Source: an uncultured Clostridium sp.
GTDB taxonomy: Bacteria > Bacillota > Clostridia > Lachnospirales > Lachnospiraceae
Assembly: GCA_905192625.1 (NCBI GenBank)
Contig: CAJJLI010000050.1
Location: forward strand, 1 to 9,188
Direction: 5' to 3'
Length of the DNA: 9,188 nt
This document shows positions 1 through 7,036 of this stretch, in pieces. The notes under the pieces were generated by a model that saw nothing but the letters and a program-made list of their open reading frames with translations, was not told where the DNA came from and did no database searches. A program made the translations under genes and the position numbers. The first letter of the stretch is position 1, and each line of letters begins with the position of its first letter.

Positions 1-578
1 GTCGTTTGACAATACGTTCGATGAAGCAGGAGAAATATACCACAACATGTGATGGACACTTTGGATTGGCTACAAAGTATTACTGCCATTTTACTTCTCC
101 GATTCGTAGATATCCTGACTTACAAATCCACCGAATCATTAAGGAAAATTTAAGAGGTGGGTTGCGTGAAAAACGTATCCAACATTATGATCGAATATTA
201 TCTGAAATTGCAAGACAATCGAGCTTGACAGAGCGTCGTGCAGATGAGGCGGAACGTGAAGTTGAAAAACTAAAGAAGGTTCAGTATATGAGCAAATTCA
301 TTGGTGAAATCTTTGAAGGTGTTGTTTCGGGAGTTACATCCTGGGGAATGTATGTTGAGTTGCCAAATACAGTAGAAGGTATGGTGCGTATGGCAGATCT
401 ACATGATGATTACTATATCTATGATGAAAGTAGGTATATGTTAATTGGTGAACATACGAAACATACGTATAAACTTGGTCAAAAAATCAAAGTTCAGTTA
501 GTAGATACAAGTAAATTATTAAGGACTATTGATTTTATTCCTGTTATGGAAGAAGACGAGGATGAGATAAAGGCTTAG
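1..578 (+). CDS. rnr: Ribonuclease R, C-terminal part (5' end outside window)
   Basis: RNase R is a processive 3'-to-5' hydrolytic exoribonuclease that degrades structured RNA and, with SmpB/tmRNA, defective mRNA and rRNA. The reading frame is open from base 3 and continues upstream of the window, so only about 191 C-terminal residues are visible. The segment begins in the end of the catalytic RNB domain: RSMKQEKY, then [23 protein letters not shown], a hallmark of RNase II/R. A charged helix ([20 protein letters not shown]) follows. The S1 RNA-binding domain starts at [20 protein letters not shown] (about bases 303-362) and ends near DFIPV. The C-terminal tail after S1 is short and acidic ([10 protein letters not shown]), without the long lysine-rich tail of enterobacterial RNase R. 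smpB follows after 55 nt, the usual rnr-smpB order in Firmicutes, so the two are probably cotranscribed. The TTG at base 6 is internal, not the start. Identification is secure. Confidence 0.95.
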   Translation, partial: RLTIRSMKQEKYTTTCDGHFGLATKYYCHFTSPIRRYPDLQIHRIIKENLRGGLREKRIQHYDRILSEIARQSSLTERRADEAEREVEKLKKVQYMSKFIGEIFEGVVSGVTSWGMYVELPNTVEGMVRMADLHDDYYIYDESRYMLIGEHTKHTYKLGQKIKVQLVDTSKLLRTIDFIPVMEEDEDEIKA

Positions 579-618
579 ACAAGCAAATTATAGTTTAGTA
601 AAGCAAAAAATAATAAGC

Positions 619-625
619 GAGGGGG
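619..625 (+). promoter_or_regulatory. Ribosome binding site of smpB
   Basis: The purine run GAGGGGG lies 8 nt before the ATG at 634. It supports that start codon for smpB. Confidence 0.7.
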
Positions 626-633
626 ATAGGACA

Positions 634-1095
634 ATGGCTGAAAATGTAAAGTTAATAGCTAATAATAAAAAAGCCAGATTCGACTATTTCATAGAAGATA
701 CGTATGAAGCAGGATTAGTGCTTCATGGTACTGAAGTAAAATCACTTCGTATGGGAAAATGTAGTGTCAAAGAAGCGTTTGTACGAATTGAAAATGGAGA
801 GGTTTATATTTATAATATGCATATAAGCCCTTACGAAAAGGGAAATATATTTAATAAAGATCCTCTTAGAGTGAAAAAACTTTTACTTCATCGCTACCAA
901 ATCAACAAGATTGTTGGACAGTTGCAACAAAAAGGCTATACTTTGGTACCTTTGACTGTTTATTTAAAAGGGAGTCTTGTTAAAATGGAGATAGGATTAG
1001 CAAGAGGTAAGAAACTTTATGATAAACGACAGGATATTGCAAAGAAGGATCAGAAGAGGGAAGCAGAAAAAGAATTCAAGATAAAGAACCTTTAA
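634..1095 (+). CDS. smpB: SsrA (tmRNA)-binding protein SmpB
   Basis: SmpB binds tmRNA and delivers it to stalled ribosomes for trans-translation, tagging the nascent peptide and releasing the ribosome. At 153 residues the protein has the usual family length. Visible signatures are [20 protein letters not shown] near the N-terminus, GTEVKSLR, the [21 protein letters not shown] beta-barrel strand, HISPYEKGN, and [17 protein letters not shown] (residues 123 onward), whose GKKLYDKR part is typical of the family. The basic C-terminal tail, which enters the ribosomal mRNA channel, ends in KEFKIKNL. The ATG at 634 is preceded by GAGGGGG. The gene follows rnr directly and is probably cotranscribed with it. 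No tmRNA gene (ssrA) is seen in the 160 nt downstream. The 3' end of the gene is the first copy of a short tandem repeat running to about base 1198, described separately. Confidence 0.97.
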   Translation: MAENVKLIANNKKARFDYFIEDTYEAGLVLHGTEVKSLRMGKCSVKEAFVRIENGEVYIYNMHISPYEKGNIFNKDPLRVKKLLLHRYQINKIVGQLQQKGYTLVPLTVYLKGSLVKMEIGLARGKKLYDKRQDIAKKDQKREAEKEFKIKNL

Positions 1096-1198
1096 AAGGC
1101 GAAGGCTTTTTCTGCCCGAAAAAGAATTTAAGATTAAGAATCTGTAAAGGCGAAGGCTTTTTCTGTTCGGAAAGAATTTAAGATCAAGAACCTCTATG
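1069..1198 (+). repeat. Tandem repeat of the smpB 3' end (about 2.5 copies)
   Basis: Three copies of the segment coding KEFKIKNL start at 1069 (the real smpB end), 1121 and 1171, giving unit lengths of 52 and 50 bp; the third unit is partial. Copies 1 and 2 end in a TAA stop (1093, 1145) followed by a near-identical spacer containing GGCGAAGGCTTTTTCTG. The third copy has TAT in place of the stop. In the eight shared codons the differences are TTC/TTT/TTT, ATA/ATT/ATC, AAC/AAT/AAC and CTT/CTG/CTC. All are third-position and synonymous. The spacers can form a small hairpin (1106-1124: CTTTTTC / GAAAAAG; weaker in the second spacer, 1157-1174) but no U-run follows, so they are not convincing terminators. 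Remnants of element integration at the gene end, or simple tandem duplication, are both possible. Confidence 0.85.
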
Positions 1199-1280
1199 GT
1201 AATGAATTTTACTGCTTTGGTATATGAGTTACTCTTGATAAAGTTTTAAATAAAAATACTTGTTTCATGGTTCATATGAG

Positions 1281-1287
1281 AAAGGGG
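1281..1287 (+). promoter_or_regulatory. Ribosome binding site deciding the pyrophosphatase start
   Basis: AAAGGGG lies 5 nt before the ATG at 1293. It selects that codon over the in-frame TTG at 1260, which has no Shine-Dalgarno and would add 11 residues not expected before the conserved beta strand KKIYVIGHKNPDTDS. Confidence 0.65.
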
Positions 1288-1292
1288 TAGGG

Positions 1293-2939
1293 ATGACAAA
1301 TCATTCTAAAAAAATCTATGTAATTGGACATAAAAATCCAGATACCGACTCCATTTGCTCAGCGATTGCATATGCTAATTTGAAAACAAAGATAACAGGG
1401 CAAGAGCATGTGGCACGAAGAGCAGGACAAATCAATGCGGAAACACAATTTGTTCTTAGTAGATTTAACGTAGCAGTTCCTGAGTATATTGAAGATGTAG
1501 GAACTCAAGTGAAAGATATTGAAATTCGAGAAACTGCAGGCGTTGGTAAGCACATTTCTTTAAAAAAAGCATGGACATTAATGCGTGAGCAAAAGGTAGT
1601 TACATTACCGATTACGGAAAATAATAAATTAGTAGGGATTATAACGATTGGTGACATAACTACTTCTTATATGGAAGTGTATGATAGCAAAATTTTATCT
1701 GAAGCTAAAACCTCCTATGCAAATATTCTAGAAACCTTGGATGCTAAAATGATTGTCGGGGATGAAAATGCAACATTTCAACAAGGAAAAGTGTTGATTG
1801 CTGCAGCGAATCCTGATTTGATGGAGAACTATATAAATGAACATGACCTAGTAATTTTAGGTAACCGATATGAGTCACAACTTTGTGCAATTGAGATGAA
1901 AGCAGGTTGTATCATCGTATGTGAAGGTGCAAAAGTTTCCATGACAATTAAAAAATTAGCAGAGGATAAAGGGTGTACGATTATTAGTACACCACATGAT
2001 ACGTATACGGTTGCTAGGTTAATTAACCAAAGTATGCCAATTGAGCATTTTATGATCCGTGATAACTTAATTACTTTCCGCACCGATGCTTTTATTGATG
2101 AAATTAAGACAGTAATGGCAAAGCAAAGAAATCGTGATTTCCCGATCCTTGATAGCAAAGGAAATTACCGAGGAATGATATCAAGACGTAACTTACTTAA
2201 TATGCAAAGAAAACAAGTTATTCTTGTTGATCATAATGAAAAAGCTCAGGCAGTGGATGGTATTGATGACGCTGAGATCTTAGAAATTATAGATCATCAT
2301 CGTTTGGGTACAATAGAGACAATGAAACCTGTATTTTTTAGAAATATGCCTCTAGGATGTACATCTACAATTATCTATATGATGTATAAAGAAAACGGAG
2401 TTGAAATCGATAAAACAATTGCGGGATTGTTATGTTCAGCGATATTATCAGACACTCTAATGTACCGTTCTCCAACGTGTACAGCGATTGATAAAGCTGC
2501 AGCAGATGAATTGGCAAAAATAGCTGGAATCGAAGTTGAAAAATATGCATCTGAGATGTTTGAAGCTGGAAGTAATTTAAAAACAATGACAGCAGAAGAA
2601 ATATTTTATCAAGATTTCAAACGATTTTCTGCTGGAGATATTACCTTTGGTGTTGGGCAGATCAATTCTTTAAATGAACTTGAACTTCTTGACATTAAAA
2701 CAAGACTTTTACCACATTTGGAAAAAGCGTTGCATGAGCATGGTGTTGATATGATTTTCTTTATGCTAACGAATATCATTAACGAATCAACAGAATTAAT
2801 ATATACTGGAAATAATGCAAAAGAGCTGATTGAGAATGCCTTCCAAGCAAAGGAAATAGAGCATTCGATTACTTTGCAAGGAGTTGTATCGCGAAAGAAG
2901 CAGTTAATTCCAGGAATTGTAGCTTCCTTACAAGAGTAA
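1293..2939 (+). CDS. ppaC: Mn-dependent inorganic pyrophosphatase (family II) with CBS-DRTGG-CBS regulatory insert
   Basis: This cytoplasmic enzyme hydrolyses pyrophosphate to phosphate, pulling biosynthetic reactions forward. With the ATG at 1293 it has 548 residues, typical for the CBS-containing subfamily; the plain enzyme has about 310. The catalytic DHH domain starts with GHKNPDTDS (metal ligands H13, D17, D19). It is interrupted by a first CBS domain (about 65-135), a DRTGG domain (about 142-255) and a second CBS domain (about 255-312). It resumes with VDHNE (D313), DHH (334-336) and SDTLMYRSPT (D387). The C-terminal DHHA2 domain includes GVGQINSLN and ends with the phosphate-binding SRKKQ motif (533-537). 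All expected metal and phosphate ligands are present. In this subfamily, adenine nucleotides bind the CBS pair (AMP/ADP inhibit) and diadenosine polyphosphates activate when DRTGG is present. No strong promoter is obvious between 1199 and 1292; a terminator follows at 2961. Confidence 0.93.
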   Translation: MTNHSKKIYVIGHKNPDTDSICSAIAYANLKTKITGQEHVARRAGQINAETQFVLSRFNVAVPEYIEDVGTQVKDIEIRETAGVGKHISLKKAWTLMREQKVVTLPITENNKLVGIITIGDITTSYMEVYDSKILSEAKTSYANILETLDAKMIVGDENATFQQGKVLIAAANPDLMENYINEHDLVILGNRYESQLCAIEMKAGCIIVCEGAKVSMTIKKLAEDKGCTIISTPHDTYTVARLINQSMPIEHFMIRDNLITFRTDAFIDEIKTVMAKQRNRDFPILDSKGNYRGMISRRNLLNMQRKQVILVDHNEKAQAVDGIDDAEILEIIDHHRLGTIETMKPVFFRNMPLGCTSTIIYMMYKENGVEIDKTIAGLLCSAILSDTLMYRSPTCTAIDKAAADELAKIAGIEVEKYASEMFEAGSNLKTMTAEEIFYQDFKRFSAGDITFGVGQINSLNELELLDIKTRLLPHLEKALHEHGVDMIFFMLTNIINESTELIYTGNNAKELIENAFQAKEIEHSITLQGVVSRKKQLIPGIVASLQE

Positions 2940-2960
2940 ATTGTAATAAAATTCAAATAA

Positions 2961-2998
2961 GAGAGTTAAAAGGATCCATGCCTTTTAGCTCTTTTTTA
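2961..2998 (+). terminator. Rho-independent terminator after the pyrophosphatase gene
   Basis: A 13-bp stem, GAGAGTTAAAAGG (2961-2973) with CCTTTTAGCTCTT (2981-2993), includes two G-U pairs and a 7-nt loop. It is followed by a T-rich run (TTTTTT, then ATTTATTTA). It starts 21 nt after the stop codon and separates this operon from the next promoter. Confidence 0.9.
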
Positions 2999-3057
2999 TT
3001 TATTTATCTATTATTTGTTATCGGAAAGAGATGTTATAAACTAACTAAAAAATAGGA

Positions 3058-3086
3058 TTGACAAATAATGGTAAATGAGATATAAC
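3058..3086 (+). promoter_or_regulatory. Near-consensus sigma-A promoter for the small basic protein gene
   Basis: TTGACA (3058-3063) and TATAAC (3081-3086) are separated by exactly 17 nt, 11 of 12 consensus positions. Transcription should start near 3093, leaving a leader of about 180 nt before the ATG at 3276. Confidence 0.8.
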
Positions 3087-3092
3087 ATATTT

Positions 3093-3275
3093 AAACAATA
3101 TAAAATCCTAGAGATGACGAGGATACCATCCCCCAATCAATAGTAAAATAATGATTCGTTTATTTTATTTATGTTAAACTTCTTAAGTGTTTCCAATGTA
3201 GAGGAATTTTCTCTAATTAGACGAAAGAGAAAATATAGTACATATATTATTAATGGTTGGGGAGGTGAAATACAG
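3093..3275 (+). promoter_or_regulatory. Long 5' leader with possible anti-Shine-Dalgarno structure
   Basis: The predicted leader is unusually long for a 43-codon gene. Bases 3125-3138 (ACC, TCCCC, AATC, with single bulges at 3128 and 3134) can pair with 3255-3266, which contains the GGGGAGGT ribosome binding site; A3139-T3254 and T3124-G3267 extend it to about 14 pairs with two G-U. A competing local hairpin, ATCCT (3105-3109) with AGGAT (3120-3124), lies just upstream. Between the two halves is a perfect 9-bp stem, ATTTTCTCT (3206-3214) with AGAGAAAAT (3226-3234). The arrangement could gate translation, as a riboswitch, RNA thermometer or protein-binding leader would. I did not recognise a known riboswitch class. 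The pairings are seen in the sequence; the regulatory role is inference. Confidence 0.45.
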
Positions 3276-3407
3276 ATGGCACAGAACAAGAATGTGAAAA
3301 CAGGTGCTACTGCAAAGTCTAGCGCTAGTAAAACAACTAGCAAAGCTGGTGCTTCAGCAAGCAACAAAACATCAAAAGGCGGAGCTAATAAATCAGGAAA
3401 ACGCTAA
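3276..3407 (+). CDS. Small basic K/A/S/T-rich protein of unknown function (43 aa)
   Basis: I do not recognise a family. The start is the ATG at 3276, placed 8 nt after an excellent GGAGGTG (3261-3267); the frame is open further upstream to 3171, but nothing supports a start there. The product has 43 residues: 9 Lys, 1 Arg, 8 Ala, 8 Ser, 5 Thr, 5 Gly and 4 Asn, with no acidic and no aromatic residue, so its net charge is about +10. The pattern is loosely repetitive (SSASKTTSK, ASASNKTSK, GGANKSGKR), resembling disordered lysine-rich tails such as those of histone H1-like proteins. It has no signal peptide or membrane segment. It sits alone between a near-consensus promoter and a strong terminator, which argues for a real and probably well expressed gene. 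Binding to nucleic acid is a guess from charge alone. Confidence 0.7.
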   Translation: MAQNKNVKTGATAKSSASKTTSKAGASASNKTSKGGANKSGKR

Positions 3408-3458
3408 GATGTGAATGGTAATCGCCAAAATTAGAATTTGTTAAAAACTATGAAAATG

Positions 3459-3538
3459 GAATGAAATTTTATCGCAAAATATTGTTTCAAGATACGTGAT
3501 GAAACAGTGTTTTGCGATATTTCTTTCATTCTTTTTTT
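3459..3538 (+). terminator. Long-stem rho-independent terminator
   Basis: The left arm (3459-3489) and right arm (3500-3531) pair as an outer 8-bp stem (GAATGAAA / TTTCATTC), a 4/5-nt internal loop and an inner 19-bp stem with two G-U pairs. The loop is 10 nt (3490-3499), and seven T follow (3532-3538). The stem is much longer than usual and could also be an RNase III substrate. It ends the unit of the small basic protein. Confidence 0.9.
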
Positions 3539-3656
3539 ATGTTTTCTATAGAATAGAAGTATGGGGATTTATTCAATTATTATTGTATAGAAGCAAAGAT
3601 GGTTTATTTTAGCAATATTTTTGTAGTTTTTAACCAGTTTCTATGTTAAATTGGTG

Positions 3657-3662
3657 TATAAT
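3657..3662 (+). promoter_or_regulatory. Candidate -10 element for the GH115 gene
   Basis: A perfect TATAAT lies 49 nt before the GTG start. No good -35 box is found at 16-18 nt spacing, so the promoter may need an activator. The following bases (TATAATAGTT, then TAGAG) repeat almost exactly at 7031 before the permease operon. The rest of 3539-3656 is AT-rich with no gene that I can support. Confidence 0.5.
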
Positions 3663-3700
3663 AGTTTAGAGAGCTGTAAATTGAACTACTTTTAAAACAT

Positions 3701-3706
3701 GGAGGT
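3701..3706 (+). promoter_or_regulatory. Ribosome binding site deciding the GH115 start
   Basis: GGAGGT lies 5 nt before the GTG at 3711. The in-frame ATG at 3699 overlaps this Shine-Dalgarno (its G is the first base of the motif) and has none of its own, so GTG 3711 is the better start. Confidence 0.65.
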
Positions 3707-3710
3707 AGCG

Positions 3711-5741
3711 GTGGAGTATCAATTTCAATTCAATAAAAATACAGAAATAGTTACTGAAATAACAACAAAAGCAATTGGATACGCAATCCAGATGTTAAAA
3801 AGAGATATGGACGCGGTATTTATGAATACGGATGAACATGGTGGAAGGATTTACTTAGTGCAGGAAATGATGGAGGAAGAGTCCTACAATCTTATCATTC
3901 ATGAAGATGAAATTATATTAAAGGCACAAGATGAACTTGGATTTATCTATGGGATAATACACCTTAGTAATCGGTATTTAGGAATTCAACCGTTCTGGTT
4001 TTGGAATGATCAGGAGTTTGAAAAAGTAAAAGAAGTTTACATTAAATGTAATGAATACATATCAAAGAAGAATTATGTAAAATACAGAGGATGGTTTATC
4101 AATGATGAAGTACTGATTCATACATGGGACGCAAATCAAACAAAAGAAGCACCTTGGGAGATGGCGTTTGAAGCGTTGTTACGTTGTGGCGGAAATATGG
4201 TGATTCCTGGTACAGATAAAAACTCAAAGATATATGCAAAAGTAGCGTCTGGTATGGGACTTTGGATTACGCACCACCACGCTGAACCATTAGGGGCTGA
4301 AATGTTTGCAAGAGCATTTCCAGATAAGAATCCATCCTATGCGGAATATCCAGAACTATTTCAAACATTATGGCTGGATGCGATTCACAGTCAAAAAGAT
4401 GAAAAAGTTATATGGAATCTTGGATTTCGTGGGCAAGGAGATTGTCCATTTTGGGAAAGTGATAAAAGATATGATAGCGACGAAGCTAGGGGAGCTTTGA
4501 TCTCAAAACTTATTCGTCTACAATATGATTTATTACATGAAGAATTAGAGAATCCTGTATGTTGTACGAATTTATACGGTGAAGTGATGGAGCTATATCA
4601 AAAGGGATATTTACAATTACCAGAAGATGTAATATACATATGGGCAGATAATGGTTATGGGAAAATGGTTACAAGAAGACAAGGAAATCACAATCCTCGT
4701 ATTCGGGCATTGCCAGAAGAAGACACAAGTCATGGACTTCATGGAGCTTACTACCATGCCTCCTTTTATGATCTTCAAGCAGCAAATCATATCACGATGC
4801 AACCAAATTCCTTGGAGTTTATAAGCAAAGAGCTAAAAGAAATATTTAAATATGGCAAAGAATATTTAATTGTGAATTGTTCCAATGTGAAACCACATGT
4901 GTTTCAACTAGAAGCAATAGCAAAGTTGTGGAGCAGTGGGGATCTTGGCGTTGATGATTTTAAAATAAACTATGTATCGAAGTATTTTAGTATGAGCAAA
5001 GAGGAAAAACTCACTTTAGATATCGCTAATCTGTTTACGGATTATGCAAAGGCAACCATTGCTTTTGGTGAACATGAGGATGAGCATGCAGGAGAACAAT
5101 TTACAAATTACATAACAAGGGATTTTATAACGCAGTGGATCCGGGGGGATTTCATTTCATCCGTAAAAGGACTTCATTGGGCTACTGGTAATATTGAGTT
5201 TAGTAAACAAGTGGGTTGGTATAAAGAAAAGTGTGAAGAGGGATATCAATCATTTCATGAATTATATGAAAGGTGTTTTAAAGTGAGTGAAGCCTTACAA
5301 GGGAGACAAAAACAACTGTTTCAAGATTCGATTTTTCTTCAAATCCAAATTATGCACTCTTGTATGCAAGGGGCTGTTGCATTTTGCAAGGCTTACGAAG
5401 GATTTTTGGCGGAGAATTATATACAGTCTTTTTATTACTCTGGTTCCTCCCGTGAATGTTATGAAAATGCGGTTAATGCGATGTGCTTGGCAGAACATGA
5501 TAAATGGGAAGGTTTTTATAAAAACGAGTGTCTTACGGATATTAAGTTTACAGCTTATCTGCTTGGGACATTGATGCGGTATATTCGTATTATCGGGGAT
5601 GGACCACACTTTTACAAGTGGCAACGTGAATATCTGTATAAAGTAGAAGATAAACGAGTGGTGCTTCTTACGAATATGGAGAATCATCTTACCGATGATG
5701 AATTTTATCAACTTATTAAACTGAGCGTTCCATTTGAGTAA
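3711..5741 (+). CDS. GH115-family alpha-glucuronidase, cytoplasmic
   Basis: GH115 enzymes remove alpha-1,2-linked glucuronic or 4-O-methylglucuronic acid from xylan and its oligosaccharides. Assignment rests on motifs read in the sequence: the N-terminal LGFIYGIIHLSNRYLGIQPFWFW region, RGWFINDE (about 127-133), THHHAEPLG (187-195), GFRGQGDCPFW (238 onward; family form G-RG-GD), LYGEVMELY (E291), YIWADNGYG (W311, D313) and HGAYYHASFYD. The acids in the GEVMELY-to-WADNGYG stretch are the likely active-site candidates. From GTG 3711 it has 676 residues, shorter than many secreted GH115 proteins (often above 800), so the usual C-terminal accessory domain is probably absent. It has no signal peptide and should act on imported oligosaccharides. 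The convergent AraC gene and the permease operon beyond it fit this role. Substrate is inferred from family and neighbours. Confidence 0.85.
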   Translation: MEYQFQFNKNTEIVTEITTKAIGYAIQMLKRDMDAVFMNTDEHGGRIYLVQEMMEEESYNLIIHEDEIILKAQDELGFIYGIIHLSNRYLGIQPFWFWNDQEFEKVKEVYIKCNEYISKKNYVKYRGWFINDEVLIHTWDANQTKEAPWEMAFEALLRCGGNMVIPGTDKNSKIYAKVASGMGLWITHHHAEPLGAEMFARAFPDKNPSYAEYPELFQTLWLDAIHSQKDEKVIWNLGFRGQGDCPFWESDKRYDSDEARGALISKLIRLQYDLLHEELENPVCCTNLYGEVMELYQKGYLQLPEDVIYIWADNGYGKMVTRRQGNHNPRIRALPEEDTSHGLHGAYYHASFYDLQAANHITMQPNSLEFISKELKEIFKYGKEYLIVNCSNVKPHVFQLEAIAKLWSSGDLGVDDFKINYVSKYFSMSKEEKLTLDIANLFTDYAKATIAFGEHEDEHAGEQFTNYITRDFITQWIRGDFISSVKGLHWATGNIEFSKQVGWYKEKCEEGYQSFHELYERCFKVSEALQGRQKQLFQDSIFLQIQIMHSCMQGAVAFCKAYEGFLAENYIQSFYYSGSSRECYENAVNAMCLAEHDKWEGFYKNECLTDIKFTAYLLGTLMRYIRIIGDGPHFYKWQREYLYKVEDKRVVLLTNMENHLTDDEFYQLIKLSVPFE

Positions 5742-5824
5742 TCTGTGATAGATTTGGAATGGCACTTGAAAAGGATTAGTATCTAACTTTATAAGGTGAC
5801 TGCAATTGCTGATTTCGTATAATA

Positions 5825-5858
5825 AAAAGGGATTGTTGTAGCTGCAACAATCCCTTTT
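5825..5858. terminator. Bidirectional terminator between convergent genes
   Basis: A perfect 14-bp stem, AAAAGGGATTGTTG (5825-5838) with CAACAATCCCTTTT (5845-5858), has a 6-nt loop. The + strand ends in four T and the minus strand in five T, so it can serve both the GH115 gene (+) and the AraC-family gene (-), whose stop lies 8 bases further right. Confidence 0.85.
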
Positions 5859-5865
5859 ACAATGT

Positions 5866-6804
5866 CTATACCCAACCTCGAAACTCTAAAATGGATTGTT
5901 TTCCAGGTTTTGCTTCGGATTGTATTGTTTGATTTCTCCATACTCTAGGAGTGACTTCCATAGTTTTTAAAAAACATCGATTAAAACTTGATATCGAATG
6001 GAAGCCAACTTGTTCAGAAATGGATAGGATGGAATCTTCTGTACTTCTTAGTAGAACACAAGCTCTCGCAATACGAGTGTTCATAATAAATTCAAGGGGA
6101 CTTACCCCCATAATAGAGTGAAAAACTCTTCGAAAGTGCGTTACGCTTAGGTGACATAAATTTGCTAAGTGATCAATTGTGAATTGTTGCATGTAGTTTG
6201 TATTTATAAAATCAAGTGCTGGTGTAATAACAAGTGCATTGTCTGATGAGGAATCTATACTTGTATTAAGTTCATCTGCATTTTGAATACGTATAAATTC
6301 AATATATAAAGATAAGAGTAAACCTTTAACACTTGTTTGATAATTTGTTTTTTGCTGTTCTAATTCATCAATAATTGAAGTAACTAAATAATGAATCTTT
6401 GGATAATCTTCTTTGTTCATAAAATAAGGAAGCGAATGATTGGGTTTGATCTCAATCTCTATTCCATGCATGGAATTGTGAAAAAAGTCACGGAATAATT
6501 CGACGGGATCAACAAAGATATATGACCATAAGCTTTGCTCCCCTTTATGACTGTATGTAGTATGAGGTAAGTTTTTAGGAATGCAAGAGATATCGCCTGC
6601 TTTAAAACTTACCGGTACACCTTCAAACTCCATTACACCACTTTCGGAATGACAAATTCCAATTTCAAGGCAGTTATGAAAGTGTAAACGGCCACTTTTG
6701 ATATCGGAAATCCTCCAACGATCTCCATGCAAAAGCAATACTGGAAAATGTATTGGAAGGTGGTATTGACGGTACTCCACTATGCTTTTTGTTGGTTTTG
6801 CCAT
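5866..6804 (-). CDS. AraC-family transcriptional regulator with cupin sensor domain
   Basis: The product is a cytoplasmic DNA-binding regulator of 312 residues, close to the 280-310 usual for AraC-type sugar regulators. The N-terminal cupin domain (about 15-100) contains RLHFHNCLEIGI (39-50; HFHN at 41-44), GDISCIPKNLPHTTYS (70-85) and WSYIFVDP. The C-terminal AraC/XylS domain has two helix-turn-helix units: TIDHLANLCHLSVTHFRRVFHSIMG (about 209-233) and SILSISEQVGFHSISSFNRCFLKTMEVTP (about 258-286), followed by VWR. The ATG at 6804 is chosen because AAAGGA lies 8 nt upstream of it; the frame stays open to 6963, but that extension is hydrophobic, AT-rich and overlaps the promoter. The gene converges on GH115 and diverges from the permease operon, so it most likely senses a sugar from this pathway and controls one or both. 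The ligand is unknown. Confidence 0.9.
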   Translation of the reverse strand: MAKPTKSIVEYRQYHLPIHFPVLLLHGDRWRISDIKSGRLHFHNCLEIGICHSESGVMEFEGVPVSFKAGDISCIPKNLPHTTYSHKGEQSLWSYIFVDPVELFRDFFHNSMHGIEIEIKPNHSLPYFMNKEDYPKIHYLVTSIIDELEQQKTNYQTSVKGLLLSLYIEFIRIQNADELNTSIDSSSDNALVITPALDFINTNYMQQFTIDHLANLCHLSVTHFRRVFHSIMGVSPLEFIMNTRIARACVLLRSTEDSILSISEQVGFHSISSFNRCFLKTMEVTPRVWRNQTIQSEAKPGKQSILEFRGWV

Positions 6805-6850
6805 ATTTACCATCCTTTCTGTTTTGATTTTGTGCATATTATATAGTACC

Positions 6851-6879
6851 ATTATATAGAAACTAAAGACGAATTTCAA
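6851..6879 (-). promoter_or_regulatory. Promoter of the AraC-family gene
   Basis: On the minus strand TTGAAA (6879-6874) and a perfect TATAAT (6856-6851) are separated by 17 nt. Transcription should start near 6844, about 40 nt before the ATG. This also shows that the upstream in-frame extension of the gene is not translated. Confidence 0.75.
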
Positions 6880-7030
6880 CCATTGAATTTGCAAATGTAT
6901 TTTAATATATTGTGTAAAATGTAGTTTTATACAGGAGAAAGCTATAAAAAACATACAATTCAACGATTTGTTATGAAAAATTTTGGAAGAATGAAGAAAA
7001 TAAATAGTCGTTTTTACTCAGTTTATTTTC

Positions 7031-7036
7031 TATAAT
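7031..7036 (+). promoter_or_regulatory. Candidate -10 element for the permease operon
   Basis: A perfect TATAAT starts TATAATAGTT, the same ten bases found at the GH115 candidate promoter (3657). The -35 region at 17 nt spacing (TCGTTT, 7008-7013) is poor, which suits an activator-dependent promoter. A second weak candidate is TTGAAA (7050-7055) with TGTAAC (7072-7077). The remaining divergent region 6880-7030 is AT-rich, with no gene that I can support. Confidence 0.4.

Noticed and set aside
1106..1124. Terminator of smpB
   Set aside because: CTTTTTC/GAAAAAG forms a short stem but is not followed by a U-run, and the stem is A-T rich.
1069..1198. CRISPR array
   Set aside because: There are only two and a half direct units without distinct spacers; the repeat is a copy of a coding end.
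1096..1259. tmRNA (ssrA) gene directly downstream of smpB
   Set aside because: The stretch is too short, lacks the tRNA-like ends and tag reading frame, and is explained by the smpB tail repeats.
3093..3260. Known riboswitch class in the leader
   Set aside because: I could not match the segment to conserved cores I know (for example guanidine, fluoride, preQ1, TPP), so no class is assigned.
3171..3275. N-terminal extension of the small basic protein (78-residue version)
   Set aside because: It has no Shine-Dalgarno, a quite different composition, and lies in the structured leader; the strong GGAGGTG fits ATG 3276.
5295..5765. 156-codon open frame on the minus strand under the GH115 gene
   Set aside because: It is antisense to a well-supported GH115 gene, has no family motifs and no plausible ribosome binding context.
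6805..6963. 53-residue N-terminal extension of the AraC-family protein
   Set aside because: It overlaps the near-consensus promoter at 6851-6879, and the Shine-Dalgarno supports ATG 6804.
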